Below are positions 1 through 11,949 of a DNA stretch of 64,000 nt, piece by piece. The notes under the pieces are model-generated. The model made no database searches, was not told where the DNA came from, and was given only the letters and a program-made list of their open reading frames with translations. Both the position numbers and the translations under genes were made by a program. Each line of letters begins with the position of its first letter. Within the stretch, counting starts at the first letter, position 1. The DNA is from Plasmopara viticola (taxonomy: Eukaryota; Oomycota; Peronosporomycetes; Peronosporales; Peronosporaceae): positions 744,001 through 808,000 of the forward strand of contig MBPM02000013.1 in assembly GCA_001695595.3 (NCBI GenBank), read 5' to 3'.

Positions 1-904
1 GGCTGATCCAAAGCGCGAGCTCATCGGTGACGACGAACACGGCTGGGATGACGAGGGTGTTTTTAATTTTGAAGGCGGCTGCTATGTCAGGACGATTAAT
101 TTGAGTAAAGAGAAGGAGCCCTATATCTTCAATGCCATTCGCCCGGATGCCTTGCTTGAAAATGTGTGGATCGACGCTAATAATGAGCCCGACTATTTCA
201 ATTCAGGCAAGACGGAAAATGGTCTCGTATCGTTTCCAATTTACCACATTCCCCACCATCAACCTCGATCTCGTGGGAATCATCCAAATGTCGTCATATT
301 TCTCACGTGCGATGCGTACGGCGTGTTTCCTCCCGTATCAAAGTTGTGTGCAGGTCAGGCGCAATACTATTTCTTGTCGGGCTACACGGCCAAGGTGGCG
401 GATACGGAACGCGGCATTACGGAACCACAAGCGACGTTCTCGACGTGTTTTGGAGCTGCGTTTGTGACGCTGCACCCGATTAAGTATGCAACGTTTTTAG
501 ATTGGAAGATTGAGGGACGCGATACGAATGTCTATATGATTAACACGGGCTGGACTGGTGGCGTGTATGGGGTGGGAAAACGCATAAAGCTGCAGTACAC
601 GCGTAAGTGTGTAGATGCAGTGCTTGACGGCAGTGTCAACAAGGCAGCATTTGTTGAAGATCCTGTGTTTGGCTTTGAGATTCCCACATTCGTGGAAGGC
701 GTGCCATCTGAGATGCTAAATCCAATAGACTCGTGGACGGACAAGGCTGCGTTTAGCGGTACTGCTTACAAGTTGACTACCTCGTTTAGAAGAAATTTCA
801 GGCAGTTTATTTTGCCAGACAAGGACCTATCAGGGTATGGCCCGAGAAAAGCCAAGCGGGGGCTGTTTGGACAGAAAGAAAGAAGATCGCTTTATCTCTA
901 TTAA
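1..904 (+). CDS. PEP carboxykinase (ATP), copy 1, 3' part, probably inactive
   Basis: The open frame enters from the left edge (first full codon at base 2) and reads ADPKRELIGDDEHGWDDEG, the metal-binding part of ATP-dependent PEP carboxykinase, which makes PEP, CO2 and ADP from oxaloacetate and ATP in gluconeogenesis. The P-loop and N-terminus lie outside the window. The frame is open to the stop at 902-904 and closely parallels copy 2 (18,301-19,908). Two invariant active-site positions differ: GGCYAK reads GGCYVR (codons 86-91), and the Arg of TENxRVSYP (Arg333 of the E. coli enzyme) is Leu (codon 224-226). The normal end GPKTC is replaced by about 20 unrelated residues because ~190 bp are inserted near 848-1037. 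It is open but altered, so probably a decaying paralog; a functional variant cannot be excluded. Confidence 0.88.
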   Translation, partial: ADPKRELIGDDEHGWDDEGVFNFEGGCYVRTINLSKEKEPYIFNAIRPDALLENVWIDANNEPDYFNSGKTENGLVSFPIYHIPHHQPRSRGNHPNVVIFLTCDAYGVFPPVSKLCAGQAQYYFLSGYTAKVADTERGITEPQATFSTCFGAAFVTLHPIKYATFLDWKIEGRDTNVYMINTGWTGGVYGVGKRIKLQYTRKCVDAVLDGSVNKAAFVEDPVFGFEIPTFVEGVPSEMLNPIDSWTDKAAFSGTAYKLTTSFRRNFRQFILPDKDLSGYGPRKAKRGLFGQKERRSLYLY

Positions 905-1037
905 GATTGCTCACAAAGTATTCAGGTTTCGTAAAGTTCGTCCACACGGACGTGATGGGATTGAATTGAGTCGTTCCGATGGGTGGTGCAAGATATGTGC
1001 TGACTCATGTGATAATTAATTTGCGTGTGGGTTGCCG

Positions 1038-3150
1038 TACGTGTGTTAGTTCCATGCATACTTTTCATATGAAAGAATCGGTATGGAAACTACTATTTTC
1101 TGTCGAAGCGATGATATATTTTAATATTCATATTGAGAGAGAATTGCACATTTCCAACTCGGATCGACCATTTACGTATTAGCAAAACTCAATGTCGGGC
1201 GTGACAACGCGGTACTAGAGCTTGAATTGCTAAGCCACAGTCACCCTCCTTTAAAAGAAACGACGATGCAACGATAAGTTTAACCTGAAAGCCTACACTT
1301 CTGGTTAAAAGCGACAACGATTGTAGGATTTAAAGCTTGATAAAGAAAGTCTGGTAAATGTCTTTTCACTATGTATGCAAATCGGATAGGTTGCACGAGG
1401 AGCCACATAAGGCTCCTTTCAACGGAAAGCTAGCTTTTGACACAAAAGTTTAACGGTCTCCATCAGAAAGACTTGAGCAACATCTAATAGGAGAGAGACG
1501 AGCTCTATCCACCACTCTTTGCATTTCACACGAATTGTTTTCGATGATGCTAAAGCAGCAGAGAAGGCGGTTCGTTTACCGGGTTATTCAAAATGATCAA
1601 GCCATTTTCTAAAAGGCTGATTTGTTCCCCACAGCACCTTCTATTGAAAATGACCTCTAATTATTAGGCTCCGCCGAAACAAAGGCTGCTGCAATAATGG
1701 CTGAACCTGCGTCGTGAACGACATGTCAAAAGTAGTTTGCTCACTAGAATTCTGTTTGAACAAGACAGGCTCTGGAAAAGCCTTAGTTTTTACCGCAGCA
1801 GAAAGCACGCGCCTATTCGACTTCGTCGCCCCGTGGTATAACACTCCTGTGTTCGTCGAGAGAAATGTAGAGGAATGCAACGGGTTCTTCGAAGATTAAT
1901 ATCCCAGCTCTTCGCTAAAAGAGCTTCAGGTTTGGTAAAAACAGCCTCATGGCCGGCAGAAAGAATTGTTATCTGACGCATTGGCCTAGTAAAAGGCCTT
2001 TAAAGACCGCAACGTTCTCGACTTTGGATGGAGATCGCCAATATCGGGGATCATTAAAATTTGATTGTGATCAAAGACGACAACTCTGGGCACATTTTTG
2101 TGTGGGCTCTGTGCACAAGCCACCTGCACAATAAACAAAGATCTACATCGCCGGGCAACTACAAAAGTAGATAGATCAATTAGCTTTCCGAAATATATAC
2201 TCGACGAGGAAAAGAAGGACCTGAAGATGGGAATTTCTCAGTCGATGGTGGCAATTCCACCGATTAGTCGTCGCTCTTGACGCAGATGAAGGGCCGAGTG
2301 CTGCGATAATAGGCGGCTGATCCGAGCGTAAAGCTCAGCAGTCTCATAGCCGAAAGCTTTCGTCTCCTCTTAAAGGGCCCCAAAGGTCTATTTAAGCTCT
2401 AAAAAAACCTCGGTCCAAGCGCTAGACCTAATTCGAGAGCAACTCAAGCGTGCACACTCGGTGCCGCATAAGCTGCTTCATATCATGAAAGAGGCAAAAG
2501 AGTAAGAAAGTGCTTTTTCATACGGCGCTCATTGACCGCTAACGTCAGCGGTATTTTCTCATGAAACTAGAGGTACGCCACCGATTTTTGTGTAATAATA
2601 CATAGACCGTTAGATATGCCCTAGGGCGACTAATTGTGATCAAAAATTTTAAGCAACGGATGTTTTAAAGACAAACCGCGGTCTTTTTACCACCATCCGG
2701 GAACTTGGTTTTGCGGTGTGTCGAAGCCGCGATTTCCCGAACGTGATATGTCTCGAATTCTCTTTATCTGCATAATGTACACTAGATAAAAGTGGTTTGA
2801 GTTCGGGTAGCAGTACCCTAGAGATTTACTCAATCTTTGGATAATTTATTTCAAGCGAGCCGTGGTAGTGACGATCTCCGTTGAGCAATTCTTCCCTTGA
2901 GGCCATAGACTCATCTTCTTCTAATGGGGTTTCTCACATGACTCGTGAGTCTGACGTCAGGTCAAATTAGTCCTTGGTGAGCTGTTTTGGGTCGTATTCA
3001 TCGCCTTGTCTGCTGACTACCGGCGAAGGAAATCGATAGGCGTCCCTTTACTGTTGTGGTGGAACAAATTTTGCCGCACAACTGAATCTCATTTAATTGA
3101 TATGTGATCTGGTCGCGGTACTGAAAAATTTGCTTTCTCTCCCTGGTTCA
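1038..3150 (+). repeat. PEP carboxykinase 3' flank, copy A
   Basis: About 2.1 kb directly after copy 1, starting with the GTGTTAGTTCCATGCATA segment that in copy 2 contains the true stop codon. The same sequence follows copy 2 at 19,900-22,150 (direct) and lies inverted at about 38,350-40,560. It shows that whole gene-plus-flank blocks were duplicated. Copies A and C share a segment near 2,575-2,640 that is missing from copy B. Only short, interrupted frames are seen. Confidence 0.8.
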
Positions 3151-4399
3151 AAATGTCAAAGTTTTTCCCGAATTAATCCTGTTTAGCAAAACATTTATCA
3201 AATTCTTCTTTTCGATTCTGCTATGTTTGCTAATTACAATCTAAAGTCCAATCATCATTGCTAATATTTTTCTAGTAGCTATAATTCCCCTACACCATCC
3301 TCGGACCGTTCTACACTTTATACTTTCGTCAAGGAAGTATTCAGTAATCCATGGCCTTAATGTTTCTTTTCTTCTTTCATCGATTACGAATGTCAAGCCA
3401 ATAATTTTTATGATATTCTCGAAATTGTTAACCCACAAGTCTTTTGGCACAATTCGGGATCTACCTTGGATTAAAAATGCAAGAAATACACCGCCTCTTT
3501 TTGCAATTTCCAGCAAATCTGTTCTACTTCTCTATGATGGCCGGCCCAATGCGAATGCTGATCGCTCTCAGAGCCTTAGTCTGCATAGCCTAAAATATGC
3601 GTGCTCTAACCATCTTTCGCTTTGAATTTTATCAGTTGGAATTCACTCCATCGACTTACGAGGCCTTATCGTAAGCTAAACAGTGTTTTAAGTGCTCGTG
3701 TCGAATAAGACTTAATCGTGCTTAATGAGCAGCTTGCACATGGTGATTTGATCGATTTCAAACTGAGCTTCTTCTTGATTCCACCATTCTTTGCCATCAA
3801 AGTCAGGTCCTTACGAAAACCCGACCATCACCGTCCTAGATCGTGAGTGTAACAACTGGACGATCGAAGTAGTTAACGGATCACCCTCGGTCACATGTAC
3901 ACTCGGCGAAATCTGACATGTCTATGCTTGCGATCTCTAATCGATCTTAAGTTGCATTTTCAAGAGCTTGTCTGGCCGCTCGAATGCACACGTAGTCTGA
4001 TACATTATCCGAATTCTGTCTGGTGGTAGGTATAACTTCTATCAGCCGCCGTGTGGCCAACCGTACTAACAATACCATCCAGTCATGCGCAATTACGACA
4101 CTGCGAAATCAATGCACCTCAGGAATCTCATGAGAATCACTTGAAATACCTTTGAAGAGCAGTTTTGAGTGCGTCGACTAATCCTTAAAGAAGTCGATTT
4201 TTTAAGCTGGCCCACCTTCAAATAGACCGTGAACGATTCAATAGACACTGTTTAATCTTGTAAGCTAATTGTATGTTCAGTTAGAATTCATTTCGTCTAA
4301 ATGAACAAATTGAATTTCCCTTTGGATTTATCACGAGCAGATTCAAACGCATTTTATGCTCAGCTTGATATGCTCAGCCATCTTGCTAAGCCAAATGGT

Positions 4400-5690
4400 C
4401 AATTTCGACTAGTTCTTCTTCAAGATAAGTAACATGGGAGAGAAAGTAAGCTAAGCTTCTAGTATACGAGACTTCATACCTGCGTTAAAAGCTAACATCT
4501 TTTGCCTGGCTAAAGAGTTTGTGAAGCCAAGGCAACTCAAAAACATGTTGTCTCTGACACACCAATTGAGCAGGTTGTATTCTAAGCTCACGTAATTTTC
4601 GGGCCATAAAACTCGGAAAGCTCATTCAATCCCAGAATAGATCTTTTCAATCGAGTAGTGGTTACAGTCTCTTACATTGCTTTAGACTATCCCTATATCC
4701 TCTGGAATATTACGACAAAAAGAGTTTTCTTAAGTGGAGTCCGCACATCCTCCGGTAGATCGCGCTGAGACAAGAGGCTTTATATCAAGTTTTTTTCAAA
4801 AAATGTTTCACAAGAAGTAGCCTCTGAAAATCCCTTGCGGCCCACAAAGCAGGTAAGTATCCTGCTTGGCATCATGGCGTGCGTCGACCAAGAAATCCTC
4901 ATCAAGAAGGTCACCATCTTTCTTGTCGTGAGTGAACCACTCACAAAAAGAGCAACTCACCTAAAAAAAAACGTTAGTAGATGTGTCACATTGGCCTTCG
5001 GTCTCTGTGTTGAAGATACGTCACTGAAATCCATCCATGTTCCTTGACCTTCTGCCTTTGCTTCGCCTCCTTTCTCGTAATTTCCGATTGTGGTGGCCGC
5101 ATAAAAAAGGGCATCCCAAATTGTGGATCTTACAGTTTGAGTGGAAGGTTTTGACCTTGACCTATCTAATAGGGCGAGTCTATCGCCTTTTGAGAATGAT
5201 CCTCAGATAGTGTCAGCAGCATTGTCGTCGACTGCAGCCAAAGCAGATAAATAATTTGTCATGTATTCGATGAAGCCATAACATTATTGAGTCCATAGGG
5301 GTTGTAAATAGTTGCGGACCATTGGGCGAGAAGGGATGATAGGCACGCATATCACGCCTCGGCGGAGCGGACACTTTTAACGGAGTTGGCTTTGCTTCTA
5401 GCAAGCGAACCACTTCCGGCTTGTAGACCACAGCGCAGGCGCAGGCTTAGTTGTATGTGACGAAAGCCGCTTTTGGTGCAGGGGCATCTTGAAAGTCAAA
5501 CTCGCCTTCTTGTAAGCTATCTTGACGATCGTTAGATGACAAATTGACCTCTAAATAATCGCCAAAGAGCTTTTGATAAATGTAATCATGAGAGAGAGTT
5601 ATGGGTCGATTCATAAAGCCGAGCTTTTGCATTAAAAGTTGACTTTTCGCTATAAAGAGCTTTACAAAAATGGACAATTTACCAGTATTT
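4400..5690 (-). pseudogene. Unrecognised coding remnant, left-arm copy
   Basis: Read on the minus strand, this region keeps peptide pieces that also occur on the plus strand of the right arm (about 35,940-37,060), for example KPEVVRLLEAKPT against EPEVSHLLEAKPT, APPRRDMRAY against TPPRRDTRTY, and LTCFVGRKGFSEATS against LTCFAGRKGFTEATS. Conservation at the peptide level suggests an old protein-coding gene rather than plain intergenic DNA. The left copy has a TAA at 5447-5449 where the right copy has AAA, and both copies have further stops and frame changes. I do not recognise the family and assign no function. Confidence 0.45.
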
Positions 5691-5879
5691 ATACTGATTT
5701 GCTCACTAAAGTCCCTTAAATGATTCTTTTATCGCGGAGGCAACAATGGTAAAAAAATCTATTTTTTCGAGCTACAAAAGCAATAAAGATCAAATCAAAC
5801 ACTGGGTGCGTTTGCATCCCTTTAAAACAATCAAGCATTTTCGCCAGGCCTATTGTATCCAATATCCAACAAATTGCGG

Positions 5880-6040
5880 GCGCAGTATAGGCTCAGTGGT
5901 AAGGTGTCTGTATTAGTAGTATACGTCTACTTCTTCTCTACCTCGTCGATTCTACCTGGTGTACAGTATACTAGTGCTGTCGACTAGGTTGCTTATATGA
6001 TGGGCTTCTGGTTCAATAATCGTTCTGTTTTGGTAGCCAT
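5880..6040 (+). other. tRNA 5'-half-like segment
   Basis: GGGCGCAGTATAGGCTCAGT followed by GGTAAGG resembles the 5' half of a tRNA with its A box (TAGCTCAGTGG type). A weak B-box-like GGTTCAATAATC lies about 120 nt further on, too far for a normal tRNA unless an intron or insertion lies between. The same segment occurs inverted in the right arm near 35,560-35,640. It could be a tRNA-derived SINE or a dead tRNA; I cannot fold an intact cloverleaf. Confidence 0.25.
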
Positions 6041-6499
6041 TTGAGGACGAAGCGGAATGGTATACAGGTTGCTTCAAATGTGGGATTTGATGTGTTTCCA
6101 ACATATGAATTGTTCCTTTTTGGTATTGTATCTCAAAAGTTTCTGGCGTATGCAGGGATATTACAATGCAGGTTGGATTTTATTTGGTGAGCCGCTCCTC
6201 ATTTGCGAACTTTCTCAGCAAAAAGCAGTTGTACCGTGGTTTGCCGTGTAAGTAAAAATTCAACCAAACCGAAGCAGCCACTGAAAGAGGTAGACCGGCG
6301 GGGGCGAATATGGGCTACGTCGCTGAGACTAAGGTCGTAACACCATGCTAGTGGCTTAGGTGAGGGAAATACAAAGACCATACCGACAAGCGTAAGCGGA
6401 AAGGCTTGATCGTAACAGGTGTCTTCGTCTTCGCTCATGCTAAGAAATCTTAATCGTTCCTATAATCGAGTATGGGCACATACCGCTCGACCTATGGGA

Positions 6500-7000
6500 C
6501 TATTCTAGACTTGGAGCAGGAATTTGAGACATGTAGCGCACGTGGAAGAGCAAGTCATTTCGTTTCATTAATCCCCTAGAAACGGACTCTCTCCGACCCT
6601 GGGACAGCCAGTATAGCAAGGAAGAATGGAGCTCATCGTAGCTTCGACGCAGACGAGCACGCACTTGGATACAGAGGGTTAAATAGATCACCCGTAGCGC
6701 TGGATTGGCCCGCATCGGATCATGTCTGTTGAATAATCGACTATTGCGGTCGGTCCACAACAAGCGCAGAGTGACTGGTCGGAGCACATAACACATGACT
6801 TCGATCCTACGCCGTTCGTCTTTTCACATGGACGCGATACGTGGTAGACGTCCAGGCTCAATCTGGTTCGAGTTGGGCGGTCTTGTGAAGACGAATTCCT
6901 TGTCGCGGAAGATGGTGGACTACAAAGCTTGTGCGAGAGCGCAATCAAAGAACAATTGCCGCTCTTTATTAGCGGGATGACATCCTTCTCGTGGACAGTA
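6500..7000 (-). pseudogene. LINE C-terminal zinc-binding region (zf-RVT-like) remnant
   Basis: Minus-strand frames read ERQLFFDCALAQAL, then after a frameshift LRPVTLRLLWTDRNSRLFN. This is the pattern of the zinc-binding C-terminal region of plant-type and oomycete LINE ORF2 proteins (E-x-x-x-H-x-F-x-x-C, then a Trp-rich tail). The right-arm copy at 34,560-35,000 keeps the better form ETERHFFFDCALAQALW. At least one frameshift and one stop (where the right arm has Trp) break the left copy. Confidence 0.6.
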
Positions 7001-8029
7001 GACAATGTCTGGAGTCGTTGCCGACATAAAAGAAAATCTTGACCAAATAAGGAGTAACCGACCGGTGACGCGAAACTGTAAATCTCATATATCGTCAGAC
7101 AAAGCCGTCGGAGATGCTTGCGCGGATGTACAAGGTTTATTCTTATCCCTTCGACGCCCTGCTGTCATGCAGCTCAATTCAGGTGAGGACTGGTGCATGT
7201 CACTGTTTCTGGATGAATCCTAAGACTTGAAGCTAAAATTGGTACGATATGATACTGACCGCTGGCGCTCGCTTTGACGTAGGATGCTGGGGCGGCAGAC
7301 GTTTGCGGAATAAAGTAAACTGTTCTCGCATTGCAAAGTCTCACAACTCAACAAAACACTTGTGTCAGTTCTTTGTGCAGCTTCTTCTACTACCGCAACT
7401 GCTGATAGGGCTGAAAAGCAGTGTAGCTATAGTCGATGTGCAATAGTGTTCGGAAGGCCAGCTCCCATCGACTCTTAGTATGTCGACAAGAACCGTTAGC
7501 TGGAATGCACATGTAATGTCGCGACAAAAGCTGCGTTGCAGCTCAACTACCGTACATAGGTTTCGGCGCTGACTGACTTGATCAGGATCACGTGCCCAAG
7601 GCTCGTATTGTTAAGTCAGATCAATGTGAAACCAAATCGACTCTTGCATAGCGTACTCGAGTCGCTCGCCTTAACAAGGCTTTGCCTAGTTATCAGCCAT
7701 TGAGTAGCTGACCAGTCCCGCCTTGTCGTGCGCCACCATGCGAAAGGCTTGTCCAGCCGAGGTCTTACCCGTGACATCGGGATTAACTCTCAAGAAGTCA
7801 AGATGCTTCCGCGGACCCACTGCGGGAAGTACCTCGAAGTGAGCTGCATGCCGAGTGTAGTCCAGTTGCAGGCAGTCGGATCGGAGTCGCGCAAAATTTG
7901 TTCAGCATCTGGATACGCTGCCGTTTCATCAGGTCACTAATGTTCGGGATCAAGAGTCTGCCTTCAGCAAGCCACTTGCTTAAGAACTCATTTGAAATCA
8001 ATGGGAAGTACCGCTTGCCGCGTTCATAC

Positions 8030-9130
8030 CGTCTACCAAGAACAAACCGATGTATGACAGCTTGCCATTGGTTTTGCTATCGATTCGGAGCTACAATGTG
8101 AATAGTGTTGTGCCAAGGCTGGGACAAATCCATTAGCGTAGCAATCAAGAGACGCTTCGCACTTGTACGTGCCCGTCGATGCAAGATTGAAAGCCGTCGT
8201 AGAAGCAATTGTTAAGGAACTCGACAATCTCGTCTCTAGTGAAACGCTGGCCAAAAAAACGCTCGAGACATTTCAAGACGTTCTCAAAGTTCAGAAATTA
8301 GAGATCGCCGATCCGAAGCGCAGACCGTCGATTAAGACTCATCAGTACGCACTTGGTTCGGTTGAGTTTCGCATCCAAGCATCGGCAGTACTTGTCTGCA
8401 AGCCCGAGTCGTGTCGGGACCCCGTCCAAAGAGTTGTTGAAAAGCATCAAGTCGTCAGCAAAGAAGATGCTTATTACCGTGAAGTCGTTATTAAGACAGA
8501 TTCTAGGCATTTCAAGCTGTCGTAGCAAATTAAGAAGCGGCTCGATTACGAGAGGGAACAGCAGCGCCGATAGAGGATCACCTTGCAATCCTTTGCGTTT
8601 TAGCTCGTCGACTTATTGCACGTGGCCGTTGATCATGAGGTGCGCTGTACAGAAGCTGAATACAGCGCAGAGACTCGCCTCTACGTCCCATTTAATCAAG
8701 AATTTCAAACGTGTAGGTGGTCGTAAGCCATATCGAAATCAAGAAAGACTCCGTAGCCGCCGTCGTTTCGCCCGTCACGATCTTTTGGATATTCGACATG
8801 GTTCGGACGTGATGAAGTAGATATCGACCTTTTACGGAGGTTTTCTGATCAAGATGGATGAGCTTGGGTAGAAAAGCCTTGAAGTTGATAAGCAAGCATT
8901 TCGACAGAGCCTTGACATCAAAACCCTTTTGGCCGGTAGATCCCTAAATTTGCGCGCGCTACTTTCTTGTGTAGCAAGCTAACGGCAGATTGACGCTGGT
9001 AAGACATAAGCCCAAAGCGAGCAAGCTGGAAGTCGAAGACGATCGTAGACCCCCCCAAACACGGCAGGTGCTTCATGAAAATTAAAGCTGTGTCTTCACC
9101 GTGAAAAGGCAACGTCCTTCCCACAGAGCG
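8030..9130 (-). pseudogene. LINE reverse transcriptase remnant
   Basis: On the minus strand the order is SVKGRYLLHHVRTMSNIQKI (residues before the catalytic core, about 8,770-8,850), then MQGDPLSALLFPLVIEPLL (8,530-8,588) and SIFFADDLMLFNN (about 8,430-8,470). QGDPLSxLLF and F/YADD are the hallmark motifs of the RNA-dependent DNA polymerase that copies LINE RNA at the target site. The motifs lie in separate frames with stops between, so no active enzyme can be made. Confidence 0.8.
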
Positions 9131-9749
9131 ATAAAGTCTTTTATCTTTTTTTAAAAAAGTAATCTATTTAATAAAGCAGCTGTGAAACCATGAGACCGGG
9201 TGTTGATTGATGCCGACAGTGATGGGAGTACTCAGTATCAATGCTTGCTTTTCCTGGAGCTTTATCCGTAAGATTTCCCATCGCTTCGTTACTTGGATCG
9301 GGTGGCCGACCGGCTGTCCTTGTTGTGTCCCCCATGATCGATCCCCAGTGATCCCGAAACGCCTCGGAGATGTCTGCAAAGTTGTTCGAGAGTTCACCGT
9401 TCACATTAGTTTACTTTTTTGATGGCGACATGTCGAAGTGAAAGCTTAAGCGGTCGAAAAACATACTGTGATGGCGTCTCTGTCATAGAAGCTTGAAAGT
9501 CCAAAGCTGTGTCGTGGTTGTACGCACAAGACGTTGAAATAGAGTCGTTGTCACAGTCTGGAATACAATGTGCGACGCTTCGCCACCACCCTGTCGATAC
9601 TGCATCTCAGTCACTGTGAAAGTCGCCTGCGCTACATGAACTACTGCCTTCTGCTTGCCACTTCGCTTCTTGTCAAAAGCCTGAAACAGTTTGCGTGTCT
9701 CGCTCTTCCACTGATGCCACGCCTTGCTCGGGTTTGCTGACTGACGTAG

Positions 9750-10590
9750 TTGTCGCCAAGCATCGTACACTTCTGCTTCAATAGCTTGAACAACGTCCAG
9801 ATAGCCGAGCGGCTTCGCTGAAAAGCACCAGAAGCCCCATCTATGAATCTGAGCCATGGATCGGAGTGACACTTGGTGCGCCAGATGATCACCCCATCGG
9901 TTAAAAAAAATGGAGTCGCCGAAACCCTTACCATAGAAGTCATTGGAGAGCATAATGTAGTCGAGACGATTTCGTCAAGGATGAGGTCCAGTGAAGACGC
10001 GTTAATCTGAGAGACGAATCCGGCATGCATGAACAACTCCCAGCTTGCTAAGCCAATCCAAGCATGCACTCCGTCCTGAAGATAGTGCTGGACGAAACCG
10101 GACGCTCCGACTGTGGGGTCTAGCTTTGTATTGAGATCTCTTGTAACGATGTGCGTGGCGTTCACCAAACACGTCAACTGGGAGATGCCCGAAGAAGACT
10201 GCATCCTCTTCGTTATCCACTGGAGCGTATACGTTATGAAAGTAGATCGAGGCTTAATTGACGAGAACTTCGATAACCAGATATCAACCCCGTACAGACA
10301 AATTCAGGAGCTACTTTGCCGTCTCGTACCCAGAAAAGTCGGATCGTTATATTGCAAGGACCCCTCAGATCAGTGAGATGGCGCCACGAGGGATGAAGCG
10401 TTGTGGTCGCTAATAAACAATTTGTGTTGAAAGCGTGCACCGTGGTTAGAGACAAGAGTGGTGAGATGATGTGAGTCTCTAAGTTTGGTATCCTGAGCGC
10501 AAACGAGGCTGTAGGCTTCATAAGCAAGAAAGTGACCCTTCATTTCATTCCGTTGGTGTGAACAGTGAACAGACTGATTCCATCGCACCC
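9750..10590 (-). pseudogene. LINE endonuclease domain remnant
   Basis: Minus-strand pieces in order are VCAQDTKLRD (about 10,500), VYAPVDNEEDAVFFGHLP (about 10,180-10,220), HIVTRDLNTKLDP (about 10,110-10,150) and SSLDLILDEIVSTT (about 9,950-9,990). This is the order of motifs in the endonuclease/exonuclease/phosphatase fold that nicks the insertion site for LINEs: the metal-binding Q-E/D-T, Y-A-P, D-x-N-T, and S-x-x-D blocks. The frame changes at least twice. Confidence 0.65.
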
Positions 10591-11949
10591 GACTAGGCCG
10601 CTTGTCTCTCCTGTGTCCACCTTAGCACTCGGTGTGCAACGGTCCAGTTACAAGTACTGACTCATCGTCAACCGTTTTTATCTTCAAATTGGCTTTGTCA
10701 TCCGAGAAGAACAGGTCACAGTCGCGGCTATTCAAAGTCTTCGTGCAAAATATCTTGTCATTGAAGCGTCTCTCAAATCTCGAAGCATTTCTTGCCCATC
10801 TCTGACCACAACAAGCGGAAAAATTACATTGGGATGCAGGAGACGGCACTTGAGAGTTAAGATCCACGCGACAAGGTGACCAGTCAGTCGCTGAATTTAG
10901 ATATTTTTCGTAAAGACTTGTTGTGCTTTACACATGGCATCACCTTAAAAAGAGTTAGCGCTCGAGTAGCGTCCATTGTTGACTTGACGGTAGGAATCTT
11001 CTATTACGCAGCCACCATTCGAAAACTTTCCTCGCGAATCTCCTTATGCTTGGAGTTGATGTACTTTTCCCACTTGTGAGCAAATGTCGTGGTCGTTGCT
11101 GGGTTAACACACGGTTTAAAATGTTCAATTTAGCGACTTCTAGAATACTTGCCTTTGTCTTGCTCGTCTTAGCCAGCAAAGCGGCTTTGAAAGCGAGGGG
11201 CCTCATACGATGCCATGTAGCAAAGCGTACCTGGGTCGTTTTTGCGCCGTATCGTGCTTCGGAATTCAGCGACGCGAGCGTCAGCAGCAGCGAGCTGCCT
11301 CGGCTGAAATTATGGGGTTGGCAGTCTCTTCCCCGTCATAGAGCAAAGAAAAAGCCTTCTATTTTAGTATTGTTTGCTTTGTTTGCATCACAAATGTGTG
11401 GTCCTTAAAAAGGAAGTGACTTGATTGAGTACTTGTACGCACATCTTGACCGTCCGCGGTAGAATTTGGAGCCGAACGAGGATACTCTCGCTGACCACCA
11501 CGTCGCCACTCAAAGTCCTTCAACTTATCAAAGGATAGCAAAGTAGTTGCTCGTCGCGATTCCGCTGACTGGCTAAGGCTTGTTCTTTTAGCGTATTGGC
11601 AAATTCGTCAGCACTGCGAGTGCGCTTGCATTTCGAATTTTTCACGCTGTCGTTTAAGCTACTAGCTTCACCCTGGTTCCCTTCAGGTGATGTTGGCTGA
11701 TTGTCCGCTAAATTTTGGCCCACCAAAGGCAGTTGCTTTTGTTTATCAAAAGTTCTCCATGCGGCTTCCCCCTTTGAACTACGGGACGGCTTAAGAACGG
11801 ATCCCCCGTTCGGTCCCTAACAGAGAACACTGGCAGCATTACTGATAGAGATTGTCTTACTGGATAGTTATGCGTCCTGAAGGATGACGCCAGCTTACGA
11901 CCTTCGATCTCAATTCTTCTTCTGTTCAGTCGTCGCTGTCATAATTCCG

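Larger units (their letters stand above)
1040..7760 (+). repeat. Left arm of large diverged inverted duplication
   Basis: This stretch reappears as its reverse complement, in the same order, at about 33,840-40,560. Matching anchor pairs include 1381-1430 with 40150-40200, 2100-2200 with 39400-39490, 3530-3560 with 37950-37980, 4020-4035 with 37480-37495, 4830-5040 with 36470-36680, 5880-5960 with 35570-35640, 6800-7000 with 34540-34750, and 7250-7300 with 34270-34330. Divergence and indels are considerable, so the duplication is not recent. The arm carries the PEP carboxykinase 3' flank, an unrecognised coding remnant and the 3' part of a LINE. No intact gene is seen in it; 1,040-4,400 is non-coding as far as I can tell. 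Boundaries are approximate (about 100-200 bp). Confidence 0.8.
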
